DNA of 43,404 nucleotides from an uncultured Porphyromonas sp. (GCF_902489635.1 NZ_CABUAN010000016.1:1-43404), one strand, 5' to 3'; positions 8,401 to 16,368 are shown, counted from the first letter of the stretch. A program made the numbers and translations. The notes: generated by a model not told the origin, from the sequence alone.

Positions 8401-10105
8401 CTATGGAGCGCAGCTAGGTAGTCCTCAGTTACTTACTTATGAGCGAGCTTTCGTCGATTACAACTTTGGTAAGATGAGTAATGGTGGCACTGTCGTAGCG
8501 CATCAACAAACTGGTCATACGACTGCCGATAGTAAGCTCCTAGATCGTGATCGCTGGTACATGATAGCTACCCCGCTAAATAATATGGTCTCAGGAGACT
8601 TCTCTCTAGCAGGCTACCCGAAGACCTATCAGCGTTACTTTGTTGCATCACAGAGTCCTAGTAGTGCTACGGACGTAGCTTTTACACAGCCCTTTAATAC
8701 TATGACGCAGACCTTTGCTCCCACAGCATATTACCACGGATTCGCACTCAAGGTGGCTGGCTGGGAGTCTGGACGTAAGGGCTATGATGATCATAAGTAT
8801 CTGAATCAGATCGAGGGTATCATACGCATCCCCTTCTTTGCAGATGCTAGTCGTGCTGCAGCTTATCCGCTGCACAGCTACGATGAGGCTGCGGGGGTTA
8901 GCACCTTCCGATATTACAATGAGGAGACGCTTGCTCCACTAGCTTATACAGAGCAGGCCAATCGAGGCAAGGGAGTCTATCCCTACCGCTTCGTATATGA
9001 GCGCTACAACGCGGCGAAGCCTACATCCAGCCAGATCGCCACGATTACGGATGGTGGCGTGACGATGCAGGGATATGCGTTGCCAATCAGTGGCGTTGCT
9101 GCTGGATCCTACTTTATGGTAGGTAATCCCTTTATGACGCCAGTAGACTTTGACAAGCTTTGGGAGTTCAATAAGGATGTCATCTATCCTTACTACTACG
9201 TATTTGAGGGTAATCAGTGGCGGGTCTATAGCCTCGAGGCTTCTATCGCCTCGACCCGCGGTAAGATCATAGCTCCACTGCAGGCCGTCTTACTACGCAG
9301 TAAGTCTGGTAGCTCGTCACAGCTACGCTTCCCCACTTCAGGAGACAAGTCCGTACTACTCGCTTCATGGAGTTTTACTAGTGGAGATCTAGTCTCCGTA
9401 CAGAGTGCAGAGATGCCTCACAAGAGTACCACGCTGCCTATACATCTCCAGATGGGACATGGTAGCGATGCGCCACTAGCCTCAGCCTATGTCATGTGGG
9501 ATGCCGAGGGCGACAATGTCCCAGCACTAGGCAATAATGAGTATAGTGAGTCTCCTCTTGTGTACGTTGTCGACGCAGACTGCGGTGAGGGTGAGATGGT
9601 CCTCTATCCCAAGAGAGAGACCGGGCGACTAGATGTCGGTGTACGCGCTAGTTACGCATCTGAGATGGTGCTAGACTTCAGTGACATGGATAGGAGTCTC
9701 TACGAGTATATGACACTGACCGACCGCAAGAGTGGTCGCGAGCAAGACCTCTTGCGTCAGCCTCAGTACCGCTTCGTGCACGAGCTGGGCGTCGCCGATC
9801 CTCGCTTCAGCTTGCAGCTCAAGCGCTATGGCGTACCCACGGCTGTAGAGGAGCCTGCTCATGCAGTTGTCACGCCAGAGATCTCTATCCACGCGGTCGA
9901 GGAGAGCTGTATAGTCCAGGCCAATCAGCCTATTGCGCTCATCGAGGTGTACGATCTCTCAGGGCAGCAAGTCTACCGCTATGCCTCAGAGGCCAATGCG
10001 CAGACCCTCGAGCATGCGATCTCACTACGTGAGTTGCCGCGCTCTATGGTGGTCAAGGTCTATCTAGAGAATGGATTTATGGATATCCGTAAAGTCCAGT
10101 TCTAG
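5465..10105 (+). CDS. Large T9SS-exported surface protein, candidate fimbrial tip adhesin
   Basis: 1546 residues with an N-terminal signal peptide (cleavage after about SIFAQ). Three regions end in the pattern G-x-Y-R-x-x-x-T-D-x-C (VTDACG near 221, LTDPCG near 578, ITDQQC near 801), like the ends of SprB-type repeats in gliding adhesins. An Ig-like domain follows (about 834-902), then a NWNNPNNW...VHIPA segment near 919 seen in many T9SS cargoes, and a C-terminal beta domain of about 80 residues (from about 1467, ending KVYLENGFMDIRKVQF) typical of type A T9SS sorting signals. No VWA MIDAS motif was seen. By position it parallels Mfa5, the T9SS-exported tip protein of Mfa1 fimbriae. The segment encoding about residues 240-730 is visibly richer in A+T than its flanks. 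Starts at 5480 or 5486 are also possible. Confidence 0.75.
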   Translation: MFACTMIMNTPSPHITLSAVARRFSLVWLMLLLGTLSIFAQSASDFSVTVVSTPSTCVQNGQVEIKVSKVPGAPTNYTYKAYYDLLNSKGTSVTTPQGYVANNVITNLYPGTYTALVRIEVQETGLKIDLPSKKTTVTSTYKNPTIKVREVRKSLNNYRPNGSSTPVPTGILSVTVLDGNGPYTLTIEAAPTAYKGKKEFSLEKGKELFFYEVPSGQYRLKVTDACGVAPVQTFEMTNVRRDLPNANISYYNMPFRKWLTMTSDMRMRQCGWLRLNYESTESDTNEPDLRPYFDHKDTLARYYEYAWQTWSDWKASKPRVYHEFQKTAPFGATNYGSDENAIYYKLPDGVTYKMMGQQSSLYHPLAFIRVKGSSEELPRGYSAENYRWYDVDVDYERVSDPCSPTYVLQVKPRGDHDRLSCLPITVRVVSKTNPNDKQELTLTEDVSSYTDFPKPLKYSENYTLTTIAGNGQTKTETIEAITWRYGFSISTSDDHCMGIKKYASLIRRLPSTTSLAGYKIRFVSAPADFTPEEGALAVGEEYTIPKNMTSSYVYPFSPKAKINSGIYYYLPVGEYRFELTDPCGTKYDVRLTIGSNKVPRYAGDISRFAPRTVKEECGRVRIYPFAGGSEGILTCDGVSAQPYFKITKLPKGVSYSDIRSNISDDYAEWRNYKTFTSSYSNIADSKSIYIDFPATDGSVDIKLYYEKYSSAPCLPATQLSLENPPLTFDRDSYIGYSCPSGTSGLLHIVPVNCVGNATIEIYDTETGELKYSYTNVDKTAGITQELKGTAENPVPSSYRIKITDQQCDNTSEEVIAIYSLASPSAIRSKEQQRKFCVGDRIQLEVINLGDKVYTWTLPNGEQRTGRKLVIDQAELGHTGTYTVSVSAVKCDGAETKITLTTEISVSPRELWWRQEAEDQNWNNPNNWSQADGTVIQAVPTSCTDVHIPAQVDKGYPDLSAQGTDRDVFGDPVCGDIYFHYGAQLGSPQLLTYERAFVDYNFGKMSNGGTVVAHQQTGHTTADSKLLDRDRWYMIATPLNNMVSGDFSLAGYPKTYQRYFVASQSPSSATDVAFTQPFNTMTQTFAPTAYYHGFALKVAGWESGRKGYDDHKYLNQIEGIIRIPFFADASRAAAYPLHSYDEAAGVSTFRYYNEETLAPLAYTEQANRGKGVYPYRFVYERYNAAKPTSSQIATITDGGVTMQGYALPISGVAAGSYFMVGNPFMTPVDFDKLWEFNKDVIYPYYYVFEGNQWRVYSLEASIASTRGKIIAPLQAVLLRSKSGSSSQLRFPTSGDKSVLLASWSFTSGDLVSVQSAEMPHKSTTLPIHLQMGHGSDAPLASAYVMWDAEGDNVPALGNNEYSESPLVYVVDADCGEGEMVLYPKRETGRLDVGVRASYASEMVLDFSDMDRSLYEYMTLTDRKSGREQDLLRQPQYRFVHELGVADPRFSLQLKRYGVPTAVEEPAHAVVTPEISIHAVEESCIVQANQPIALIEVYDLSGQQVYRYASEANAQTLEHAISLRELPRSMVVKVYLENGFMDIRKVQF

Positions 10106-10110
10106 CCGAC

Positions 10111-10136
10111 TGAGACCTCAATAGGTGCCAGTCTCA
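10111..10136 (+). terminator. Hairpin after the surface operon
   Basis: TGAGAC (10111-10116) pairs with GTCTCA (10131-10136), with a further CCT/AGG pair inside. It begins 6 bp after the stop of the large surface protein. There is no clear T run, so it is a weak terminator candidate. Confidence 0.35.
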
Positions 10137-10183
10137 ATCGATTTCATTACGCTCCGATAGCAGTTATAGAGCTAGAAAAGTCT

Positions 10184-10342
10184 ATGGATCTACAGGCCAT
10201 CGTCGTACTCCTCATACTGCTTGTCGCGCTACTCTACATCGTCCGTAGCGTGTGGCGACTGATACGCCGACCGCGAGGAGCCTCAGGCTGTGCCGGTTGC
10301 TCTGCCTGCGATCACAAGCCGAGAGCGAAGTCGAGAGACTAG
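10184..10342 (+). CDS. FeoB-associated Cys-rich membrane protein, copy 2
   Basis: A 52-residue protein with the same plan as the one at 2738-2920: start MDLQ, one membrane helix, the identical block RSVWRLIRRPRGA and GCAGCSAC. It lacks the C-terminal extension with the terminal CC pair. At DNA level 39 consecutive bases are identical to copy 1, implying recent duplication or gene conversion. Unlike copy 1 it is not next to feoB; the three-gene surface operon separates them. It may be read from the surface operon through the weak hairpin at 10111-10136. Function is inferred from the family only. Confidence 0.8.
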   Translation: MDLQAIVVLLILLVALLYIVRSVWRLIRRPRGASGCAGCSACDHKPRAKSRD

Positions 10343-10395
10343 CAGAGAGTGCTACAAATAGTGCTGTCAAGGTGGAAGGTATAGGATTATAGTCG

Positions 10396-10403
10396 TAACT
10401 TTG
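10396..10403 (+). promoter_or_regulatory. -7 box of first MFS gene
   Basis: TAACTTTG lies 65 bp before the GTG start at 10469. No TTTG is present at the usual -33 distance. Confidence 0.5.
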
Positions 10404-10468
10404 ACCTCGCGATGTAATCAGACAGCCTAGCAGGTCAACTACTAGACTGAGCACTAGTAGTATAAGCA

Positions 10469-11716
10469 GTGACTAAGCAACGAAGAAAGATAGGTTTGCG
10501 GGGTAGCTCTCCTGCGCTGACGATCGTACTCCTCTTTGGGGTAATCAGCATGCTGGGAGATCTCGTGCATGAGTCCGCTCGCAGTGTCAACGGGCAGTAC
10601 CTCAGCTTGGTAGGGCTCTCGGCGACACAGGTGGGGCTAGTCTTCGGGCTGGGTGAATTCCTAGGCTATGCGCTGCGCCTGCTCTCAGGTGCCTGGCTGG
10701 ACAAGAGCAAGCGCTACTGGCTCTTCCTCTTTGTGGGCTATGGGGTGCATCTGGTGATTCCGTTGATGGGCTTGACCACCTCGTGGGGGTGGCTCTACAC
10801 CTTTATCCTACTCGAACGAATAGGCAAAGCTTTACGCAGCCCAGCTAAAGACACGATCCTCTCAGCCGTCGCAGAGAATCAGATCGGCTTGGGATACGCC
10901 TTCGGCATTCAGGAGGCCCTGGATCAGTTGGGCGCATTCTTGGGACCTTTGATCTTTACGGTACTCTTCTACTTCGTGGGGAGTAGTGGCCTAGAGGTCT
11001 TTCAGTTAGGCTACCAGCTACTAGTCATCCCCTTTATCATCTTGATGGTGGTCCTCGTCTTGGTGCATCGTAAGTTCGTACGAGAGGCACTCACCCCGCA
11101 GGTAGACACCTCCCAGAAGCCTCCTCGCCTACAACCGATCTTTTGGATCTACTCGGCATTTACCTTTTTCGTTGCCTTCGGACTGATCAACTTCAGCTTG
11201 ATAGGCTATCATCTTAAGACGCAGCAGATCGTCTCTGATGGGATGGTGCCGATCCTCTACGCTGTCGCTATGGCGGTGGATGCCCTCGTCGCGATCTTCA
11301 TCGGAAAGGGGTACGATCGCCTGAAGCGCCAGCTGGGACACAAGACGGGCGGCGTGCTGATCCTGCTCATTGTTCCAGTCTTGACAGCCTTTGTGCCACT
11401 GCTGACCCTGTCTCACTCTGTGGGGATGCTTTGGGCTGGCATGGCACTGATGGGGGGCGTGCTGGGCGCGCACGAGACGGTCATGAGGTCTGCCATTGCC
11501 GACATCACACCATTCGGCAAGCGTGGCATAGGGTTCGGCATCTTTAACACGATCTACGGTCTGTCGTTACTCTTCGGCTCCTTCCTCATGGGGTGGCTCT
11601 ACGACCTAGAGCAACAGCCGATCATCATCGCTATGACGATCGGCTCTGAGGGTGTAGCGATCGCTCTATACGTCGTCCTCTACAAGCGGATCCGGAGGGA
11701 GCGCCTCAGCAACTAG
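10469..11716 (+). CDS. MFS transporter, 12-helix type
   Basis: A 415-residue inner-membrane protein of the major facilitator superfamily with about 12 hydrophobic helices and the 2-3 loop motif RLLSGAWLDKSKRYW, a version of MFS motif A (G-x-x-x-D-R). A second related loop, GKGYDRLKRQLGHKTGG, occurs near the start of the second half, as expected from the internal duplication of the family. The start is GTG, giving a basic N terminus (TKQRRKIGLRG). The substrate cannot be read from sequence. A separate promoter precedes it, so it need not be linked to the iron or surface genes. Confidence 0.8.
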   Translation: MTKQRRKIGLRGSSPALTIVLLFGVISMLGDLVHESARSVNGQYLSLVGLSATQVGLVFGLGEFLGYALRLLSGAWLDKSKRYWLFLFVGYGVHLVIPLMGLTTSWGWLYTFILLERIGKALRSPAKDTILSAVAENQIGLGYAFGIQEALDQLGAFLGPLIFTVLFYFVGSSGLEVFQLGYQLLVIPFIILMVVLVLVHRKFVREALTPQVDTSQKPPRLQPIFWIYSAFTFFVAFGLINFSLIGYHLKTQQIVSDGMVPILYAVAMAVDALVAIFIGKGYDRLKRQLGHKTGGVLILLIVPVLTAFVPLLTLSHSVGMLWAGMALMGGVLGAHETVMRSAIADITPFGKRGIGFGIFNTIYGLSLLFGSFLMGWLYDLEQQPIIIAMTIGSEGVAIALYVVLYKRIRRERLSN

Positions 11717-11795
11717 TCACGTCTCCCCCGTTGGGCGGAATTTGTCTACGCAGCGATGATTGGAGAAAACAAGGAAAAAGCGTACTTTAGCCATC

Positions 11796-11819
11796 GAGAA
11801 GCGAGCTAATACGCTTCTC
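11796..11819. promoter_or_regulatory. 24-bp palindrome before the efflux-type MFS gene
   Basis: GAGAAGCG (11796-11803), an 8-nt spacer and CGCTTCTC (11812-11819) form a perfect inverted repeat ending 10 nt before the ATG at 11830. It may be an operator for a TetR- or MarR-type repressor, or an RNA hairpin controlling translation. No regulator gene is adjacent. Confidence 0.45.
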
Positions 11820-11829
11820 CCACTACACT

Positions 11830-13296
11830 ATGCAACAGACCTCCTCCACAACCTACCAAGGCAACGATCGAGTCCTCTTCGGATTTATCTTTGGCTTGCT
11901 CTCTTTCTGGCTCTTTGCCATGACGCTCCTCAATATCCATGTGGATATGAATAAGGAGCTGGGACTCTCTATCTCGACGCTCAGCTTTGCGGTGTCTGTC
12001 ACCTCGCTGGTGAGCGGCCTCTTTATCGTCGTCTTCGGAGGCTTGGCCGACCGCTTCGGACGCGTCAAGCTCATTCGCTGGGGCTTTTACGCAGCTATCC
12101 TGGGGGCTTTGTGCATTGCGCTGACACCCGCTCAGAGCGCCCTGACAGCACCAATCCTTATCGTAGGTAGAGCCTTGCAAGGCGTCTCGGGAGCCTGCAT
12201 CATGCCCGCTTCGCTAGCCCTCCTCGGTGTCTACTGGAGTGGCAAGGGGCGACAGCGCGCAGTCAGTCTCTGGAGTATGGGTACATGGGGTGGCTCTAGC
12301 TTTGCAGCCCTCTTCGGAGGCTTTATGATCAGCACTTTGGGGTGGCGAGCTATCTTCTACGTTTGCGCCTTATTTGCGATAATAGGGCTGCTGCTCATCA
12401 AGGGGCTCCCCGAGAGTCGTGCCGAGCAGCAACAAGCTAAGCGATTTGACATCTTCGGCTTTGTCACCTTCTTTGTGGGTATCTTGTCGCTACAGCTTTT
12501 CATCGCCAATGCGCCCGTCTGGGGCTGGCTCAGTCTTTACTCGCTATCCAGTATAGCTATTTCGGTCATTGCTATAGTGATCTTTATCAAGGTCGAGCAG
12601 GGACAAGCGGGAGCCTTTATGAACTTTGCCCTCTTTCGCAATAAGACCTTCACGGGAGCAACCATCTCAAACCTGATCCTCAATGCCACTGCGGGCGTAC
12701 TCGTCGTGTCGCTCAGCGTACTACAGCAGGGCGGTCGCATCGATCCCGCCACGGCGGGCTACCTGACCATCGGCTATGGGGTCTCCATCCTGCTCTTTAT
12801 CCGTGTGGGGGAGAAGCTCCTCCAGCGCTTTGGGCCTCGCAAGCCGATGATCTGGGGCTGTATGCTGATCATCGTCTCAGTCATTCTGATGTCGCAGACG
12901 CAGCTCATGACGGGCGTCTATATGATCCTGACGGGTGTGGCTTACGTCCTCTTTGGTACTGGGCTAGCCTTCTATGCGACACCCTCGACCGATGCGGCAC
13001 TCTCGAGCCTACCACGAGACCTCTCGGGACAAGGCTCCGGCATCTACAAGATGGCTTCGTCCCTTGGTGCAGCCTTCGGACTGGCCATATCACAGGCTAT
13101 CTACAATGGCATCCAAGTGTCGGGAGAGCCGATCGAACTTCTAGGCAATCTGATCAACTTCGTGGGGCAGCAGGGCAACCTCAACTTCCGTCACGCAGCG
13201 ATGGTGACCATGTACTTCAACATTGCCCTGCTCCTCCTCGCTATCCTCTCCATAGCTCTGACAATACCCAAGCAGAAGAAGCAGGCTGAGGCATAG
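11830..13296 (+). CDS. MFS multidrug-efflux-type transporter (DHA2-like, 14 helices)
   Basis: 488 residues with about 14 hydrophobic segments and the motif A loop GGLADRFGRVK (about residues 75-85), which is close to the family consensus. Length and helix count fit the DHA2 drug:H+ antiporters (EmrB/QacA relatives). The segment after helix 4 (RALQGVSGACIMPASLALL) matches the pattern of motif C-containing exporters, G-x-x-x-G-P/A-x-x-G-G-like. It has its own short leader with a palindrome just before the start. Drug specificity is not deducible. Together with the gene at 10469 it makes two unrelated MFS transporters in tandem. Confidence 0.78.
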   Translation: MQQTSSTTYQGNDRVLFGFIFGLLSFWLFAMTLLNIHVDMNKELGLSISTLSFAVSVTSLVSGLFIVVFGGLADRFGRVKLIRWGFYAAILGALCIALTPAQSALTAPILIVGRALQGVSGACIMPASLALLGVYWSGKGRQRAVSLWSMGTWGGSSFAALFGGFMISTLGWRAIFYVCALFAIIGLLLIKGLPESRAEQQQAKRFDIFGFVTFFVGILSLQLFIANAPVWGWLSLYSLSSIAISVIAIVIFIKVEQGQAGAFMNFALFRNKTFTGATISNLILNATAGVLVVSLSVLQQGGRIDPATAGYLTIGYGVSILLFIRVGEKLLQRFGPRKPMIWGCMLIIVSVILMSQTQLMTGVYMILTGVAYVLFGTGLAFYATPSTDAALSSLPRDLSGQGSGIYKMASSLGAAFGLAISQAIYNGIQVSGEPIELLGNLINFVGQQGNLNFRHAAMVTMYFNIALLLLAILSIALTIPKQKKQAEA

Positions 13297-13325
13297 ACAC
13301 AACTAATATATAGACACACACGACT

Positions 13326-14477
13326 ATGAAATCTAAGATAAGTGAAGCCATCTGCCGAGATATGGAGCAGTGGTTCGAGAGCTTTCATCAAGCTCCTGAG
13401 ACAGCTATGCAAGAGTACGACACCTCCCGCATCATCGCCGAGAGGCTACGCGACTTTGGCTACGAAGTGACGGAGGGTATCGGTAAGCTCGGTATCGTGG
13501 CTACGATGCAGCGTGGTGAGGGAACGCGCTCCCTAGGCATCCGCGCAGAGTTTGACGCACTAGCTATACAGGAGGAAAACGACCTGCCTTACCGCAGTCG
13601 CATCCCAGGGCATGCCCACCTCTGCGGGCACGATGGACATACGACGATGCTCCTCGGAGCTGCCAAGCAATTGGCCGAGAGTGGTCACTTCAATGGCAAG
13701 CTCACGCTCATCTTCCAGCCTGGCGAGGAGACGATGCAGGGAGGTGCTGCAATGGTCGCCGATGGGCTCTTCGAGCGCTTTCCCGTGGACGCTGTCTATG
13801 CGATGCACAACCTGCCTGGACTGCCTCTGGGCACGCTACACTTCTGCTCAGGCGAGATGATGTCTGCCGTGGATAACTGGGAGATCAAGCTCATGGGGCG
13901 TGGCTCTCATGGCTCTATGCCTGAGCTTAGCATCGACCCCGTCGTCGCAGGAGCCTCGCTCGTCTTAGCTCTGCAGAGCATCGTCTCACGCAACGTTTCC
14001 CCTTGGCATCACAGCGTGGTGACTATCGGAGCTTTTCTCGCAGGGGATACGGGGAATACTATCCCCGACAGCGCTACCCTCAGACTCTCTATCCGCAATA
14101 TGGAGCCAGAGACGCGCGTCCAGGTGCTGGAGCGCATCCGCACGATCACGCAGCACCAAGCCGAGAGCTATGGCTGTGCCTATGAGATCACCGAGGGGCA
14201 GCCTGGAGCTGTCCTGATCAATAGCGAGGAGGAGACGCGCTATGCTGCCGAGGTGGCGCGCAAGACCTTTGGCGAGGAGCGGGTCGTCTACCCCAGCGCA
14301 CGCTATATGAGTAGCGAGGACTTTGCCTTCATGCTGCAGAAGCAGCGGGGCTGCTACCTAATGATAGGTAATGGCGAGACCCCGATGGTACACAATCCTA
14401 AGTTTATCTTCAACAAGCAACTGCTCCCGATCGGCGCCTCCTATTGGGTTGCGCTAGCTGAGGACTACCTCCGCTAG
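13326..14477 (+). CDS. M20-family amidohydrolase
   Basis: 383 residues of the M20D peptidase/amidohydrolase family (hippurate hydrolase, IAA-amino-acid hydrolase, N-acyl amino acid hydrolases). Metal ligands are visible: HLCGHDGH with Cys100 and His102, GEE at 133-135 with Glu135, His161 in AMHN, and a C-terminal His in PMVHNPKF near 357. A dimerisation domain sits between. It should remove acyl groups from N-acyl amino acids or small peptides in the cytoplasm, useful to an amino-acid-fermenting organism. The gene starts 29 bp after the MFS gene and probably shares its message. A TACCTA-N4-TAGGTA palindrome identical in core to the feoAB operator lies inside the gene at 14355-14370. Confidence 0.88.
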   Translation: MKSKISEAICRDMEQWFESFHQAPETAMQEYDTSRIIAERLRDFGYEVTEGIGKLGIVATMQRGEGTRSLGIRAEFDALAIQEENDLPYRSRIPGHAHLCGHDGHTTMLLGAAKQLAESGHFNGKLTLIFQPGEETMQGGAAMVADGLFERFPVDAVYAMHNLPGLPLGTLHFCSGEMMSAVDNWEIKLMGRGSHGSMPELSIDPVVAGASLVLALQSIVSRNVSPWHHSVVTIGAFLAGDTGNTIPDSATLRLSIRNMEPETRVQVLERIRTITQHQAESYGCAYEITEGQPGAVLINSEEETRYAAEVARKTFGEERVVYPSARYMSSEDFAFMLQKQRGCYLMIGNGETPMVHNPKFIFNKQLLPIGASYWVALAEDYLR

Positions 14478-14505
14478 TGGCTCACAGCTCTACGTGGTAA
14501 TTTCG

Positions 14506-14513
14506 TACCTTTG
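14506..14513 (+). promoter_or_regulatory. -7 box of miaB promoter
   Basis: TACCTTTG lies 8 nt before the miaB ATG, so the leader would be only a few nucleotides or absent. Confidence 0.6.
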
Positions 14514-14521
14514 CGCCTGTT

Positions 14522-15874
14522 ATGACCGAGAGAGTAGAGCAAGAAAACAAGCGGGTCTATATCGAGACCTATGGCTGTCAGATGAATGTGGCTGACAGCG
14601 AGATCATAGCTGCGCAGATGCAACTGGCGGGCTATCAGCTCACCGATCAGATCGATGAGGCGGACGCCGTGCTCATCAATACCTGCTCGGTGCGCGACAA
14701 TGCGGAGCAGCGTATCATACGTCGTCTGGACAATCTCAATGGTCAGCGCAGACGCTCGGGGCATCCGCAGATCGTCGGTGTGCTGGGATGTATGGCAGAG
14801 CGTGTGCAGGAGACGCTCATACAGGATCATGGCGTGGATCTGGTGGCAGGTCCTGATGCTTACACCGATCTGCCGCACCTGATTGCTGCGGCTGAGGCGG
14901 GTGAGCCGGCTATTAGCATTGAGCTGTCGAAGAGTGAGACCTACAGCGATGTGATCCCAGTGCGTCTCCCTGGCTTGCATATCAGTGGCTTTGTCTCGAT
15001 CATGCGTGGGTGTAACAACTTCTGCACCTACTGCATCGTCCCCTACACACGAGGTCGTGAGCGTAGCCGTGATCCCGAGAGTATCATCCGAGAGGTGCAG
15101 CGTATGGCGCAAGAGGGCTACCGTGAGGTGACTCTCCTAGGGCAAAATGTCAACTCCTACTGCTGGCAGTCTGAGACGGGCACTGGCTACACTTTCGCCG
15201 ATCTGCTACGAGAGGTCGCTGAGGCGGTGCCGACGATGCGCATTCGCTTTACCTCGCCTCACCCCAAGGATATGAAGGACGAGACGCTTGAGGTGATGAG
15301 CCGTTACCATAATATCTGTAGTCATATCCACTTCCCTCTGCAGAGTGGTAGTAATCGTATCCTAGAGCGCATGCGTCGTCGCTATACGCGTGAGTGGTAC
15401 CTAGAGCGTGTGGAGCGCATCCGCGACTATATGCCCGACTGCGGGCTGAGTACCGATGTCTTCTGTGGCTTCTCGGGTGAGACGGAGGAGGACTTTCAGG
15501 AGACGCTGGAGGTGATGAGGCTGGCACGGCTGGATAGTGCCTTCATGTTTAAGTACTCGGAGCGTCCCGGCACCTACGCCTCGCGTCATCTCGTCGATGA
15601 TGTCCCCGAGGAGGTCAAGGTGGAGCGGCTCAATCGTATGATTGCCCTGCAAAACGAGCTGAGCCTCGAGAGTAATGAGCGTGATGTGGGCAAGAGCTTT
15701 GAGGTACTCATCGAGGGTTATAGCAAGCGCTCGCGCGATGACTTCTTCGGGCGTACCCAACAAAACAAGGTAATCGTCTTCCCCAAGGGACATAACCAGA
15801 TCGGCAAGCTAGTGACCGTGCGTGTGGAGCGTGTTACCTCGGCAACGATGATCGGTAGCGAGGTCGAAGGGTAG
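14522..15874 (+). CDS. miaB: tRNA-2-methylthio-N6-dimethylallyladenosine synthase
   Basis: Radical-SAM methylthiotransferase that adds the 2-methylthio group to i6A37 of tRNAs reading UNN codons. The N-terminal UPF0004 domain has its three cluster Cys at 19 (ETYGCQMN), 55 (NTCSVR) and 90 (GCMAER). The radical-SAM motif CNNFCTYC gives Cys164, 168 and 171, followed by VPYTRGRERSR, a diagnostic MiaB stretch. A TRAM domain closes the 450-residue protein. Length and motifs are normal. The gene has its own promoter with a near-zero leader. Confidence 0.96.
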   Translation: MTERVEQENKRVYIETYGCQMNVADSEIIAAQMQLAGYQLTDQIDEADAVLINTCSVRDNAEQRIIRRLDNLNGQRRRSGHPQIVGVLGCMAERVQETLIQDHGVDLVAGPDAYTDLPHLIAAAEAGEPAISIELSKSETYSDVIPVRLPGLHISGFVSIMRGCNNFCTYCIVPYTRGRERSRDPESIIREVQRMAQEGYREVTLLGQNVNSYCWQSETGTGYTFADLLREVAEAVPTMRIRFTSPHPKDMKDETLEVMSRYHNICSHIHFPLQSGSNRILERMRRRYTREWYLERVERIRDYMPDCGLSTDVFCGFSGETEEDFQETLEVMRLARLDSAFMFKYSERPGTYASRHLVDDVPEEVKVERLNRMIALQNELSLESNERDVGKSFEVLIEGYSKRSRDDFFGRTQQNKVIVFPKGHNQIGKLVTVRVERVTSATMIGSEVEG

Positions 15875-15966
15875 GGGACAACCTGGAGAGACATCCCAAC
15901 AAGCAGGTATCAGCGGGGAAGTTTGCCATTCACCTTCGCTCTTTATGAAGAAAAAAACACCATTCC

Positions 15967-15986
15967 AATACCTAGAAGTAGGTATT
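15967..15986. promoter_or_regulatory. Palindromic operator candidate of ferredoxin promoter
   Basis: AATACCTA and TAGGTATT form a perfect 8-bp inverted repeat with a GAAG spacer. The core TACCTA-N4-TAGGTA is the same as upstream of feoAB (141-156). It ends 15 bp before the -7 box, so it covers the -33 region, a position suited to repression. Confidence 0.55.
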
Positions 15987-16001
15987 CTCAGAAGTTTGTT
16001 G

Positions 16002-16009
16002 TATCTTTG
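16002..16009 (+). promoter_or_regulatory. -7 box of ferredoxin promoter
   Basis: TATCTTTG matches TAnnTTTG and lies 95 bp before the ATG at 16105, giving a leader of roughly 90 nt. The leader contains an ACCAAA/TTTGGT inverted repeat. Confidence 0.65.
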
Positions 16010-16104
16010 CACTACCAAAGCATGAGAGACGTCCTATTTGGTGTCCCAAGGCGGTGGTAACATCATAGATAATCTTAATACGCAACTTAAAAACCAATAG
16101 AATT

Positions 16105-16269
16105 ATGGCACACGTAATCACTGACAGCTGTGTAGCTTGTGGCACTTGTATCGATGAGTGCCCCGTAGGCGCAATCTCTGAGGGCGATATCTACTCTATC
16201 GACGCTGATACTTGCATCGATTGCGGCGCATGCGCTGCTGCTTGCCCTGCAGGTGCTATCGAGGGTTAA
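16105..16269 (+). CDS. 2[4Fe-4S] ferredoxin
   Basis: A 54-residue clostridial-type ferredoxin. It has two CxxCxxCxxxCP motifs: CVACGTCIDECPVGA and CIDCGACAAACPAGA, each supplying three ligands to one cluster and one to the other. It carries low-potential electrons in the cytoplasm, for example for pyruvate- or 2-oxoacid:ferredoxin oxidoreductases in anaerobes. It is monocistronic, with its own promoter and a strong hairpin downstream. The operator-like palindrome shared with feoAB suggests that its expression follows iron or redox state. Confidence 0.95.
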   Translation: MAHVITDSCVACGTCIDECPVGAISEGDIYSIDADTCIDCGACAAACPAGAIEG

Positions 16270-16368
16270 GACCTACACGGAGATGCTAGCCTTAGAGCTG
16301 TGCTCTCTCCGCTCCCTCTAGCTAGGGACCGTCACACTCGGTCGCTACACTCTTAACTAGACAGAAAG

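Noticed and set aside
11129..11473. Minus-strand ORF inside the first MFS gene
   Set aside because: Charged, His/Gln-rich shadow translation of a clear transporter gene, with no promoter or motif.
14474..15112. 212-codon minus-strand ORF inside miaB
   Set aside because: Antisense reading of conserved MiaB motifs; no own start signals.
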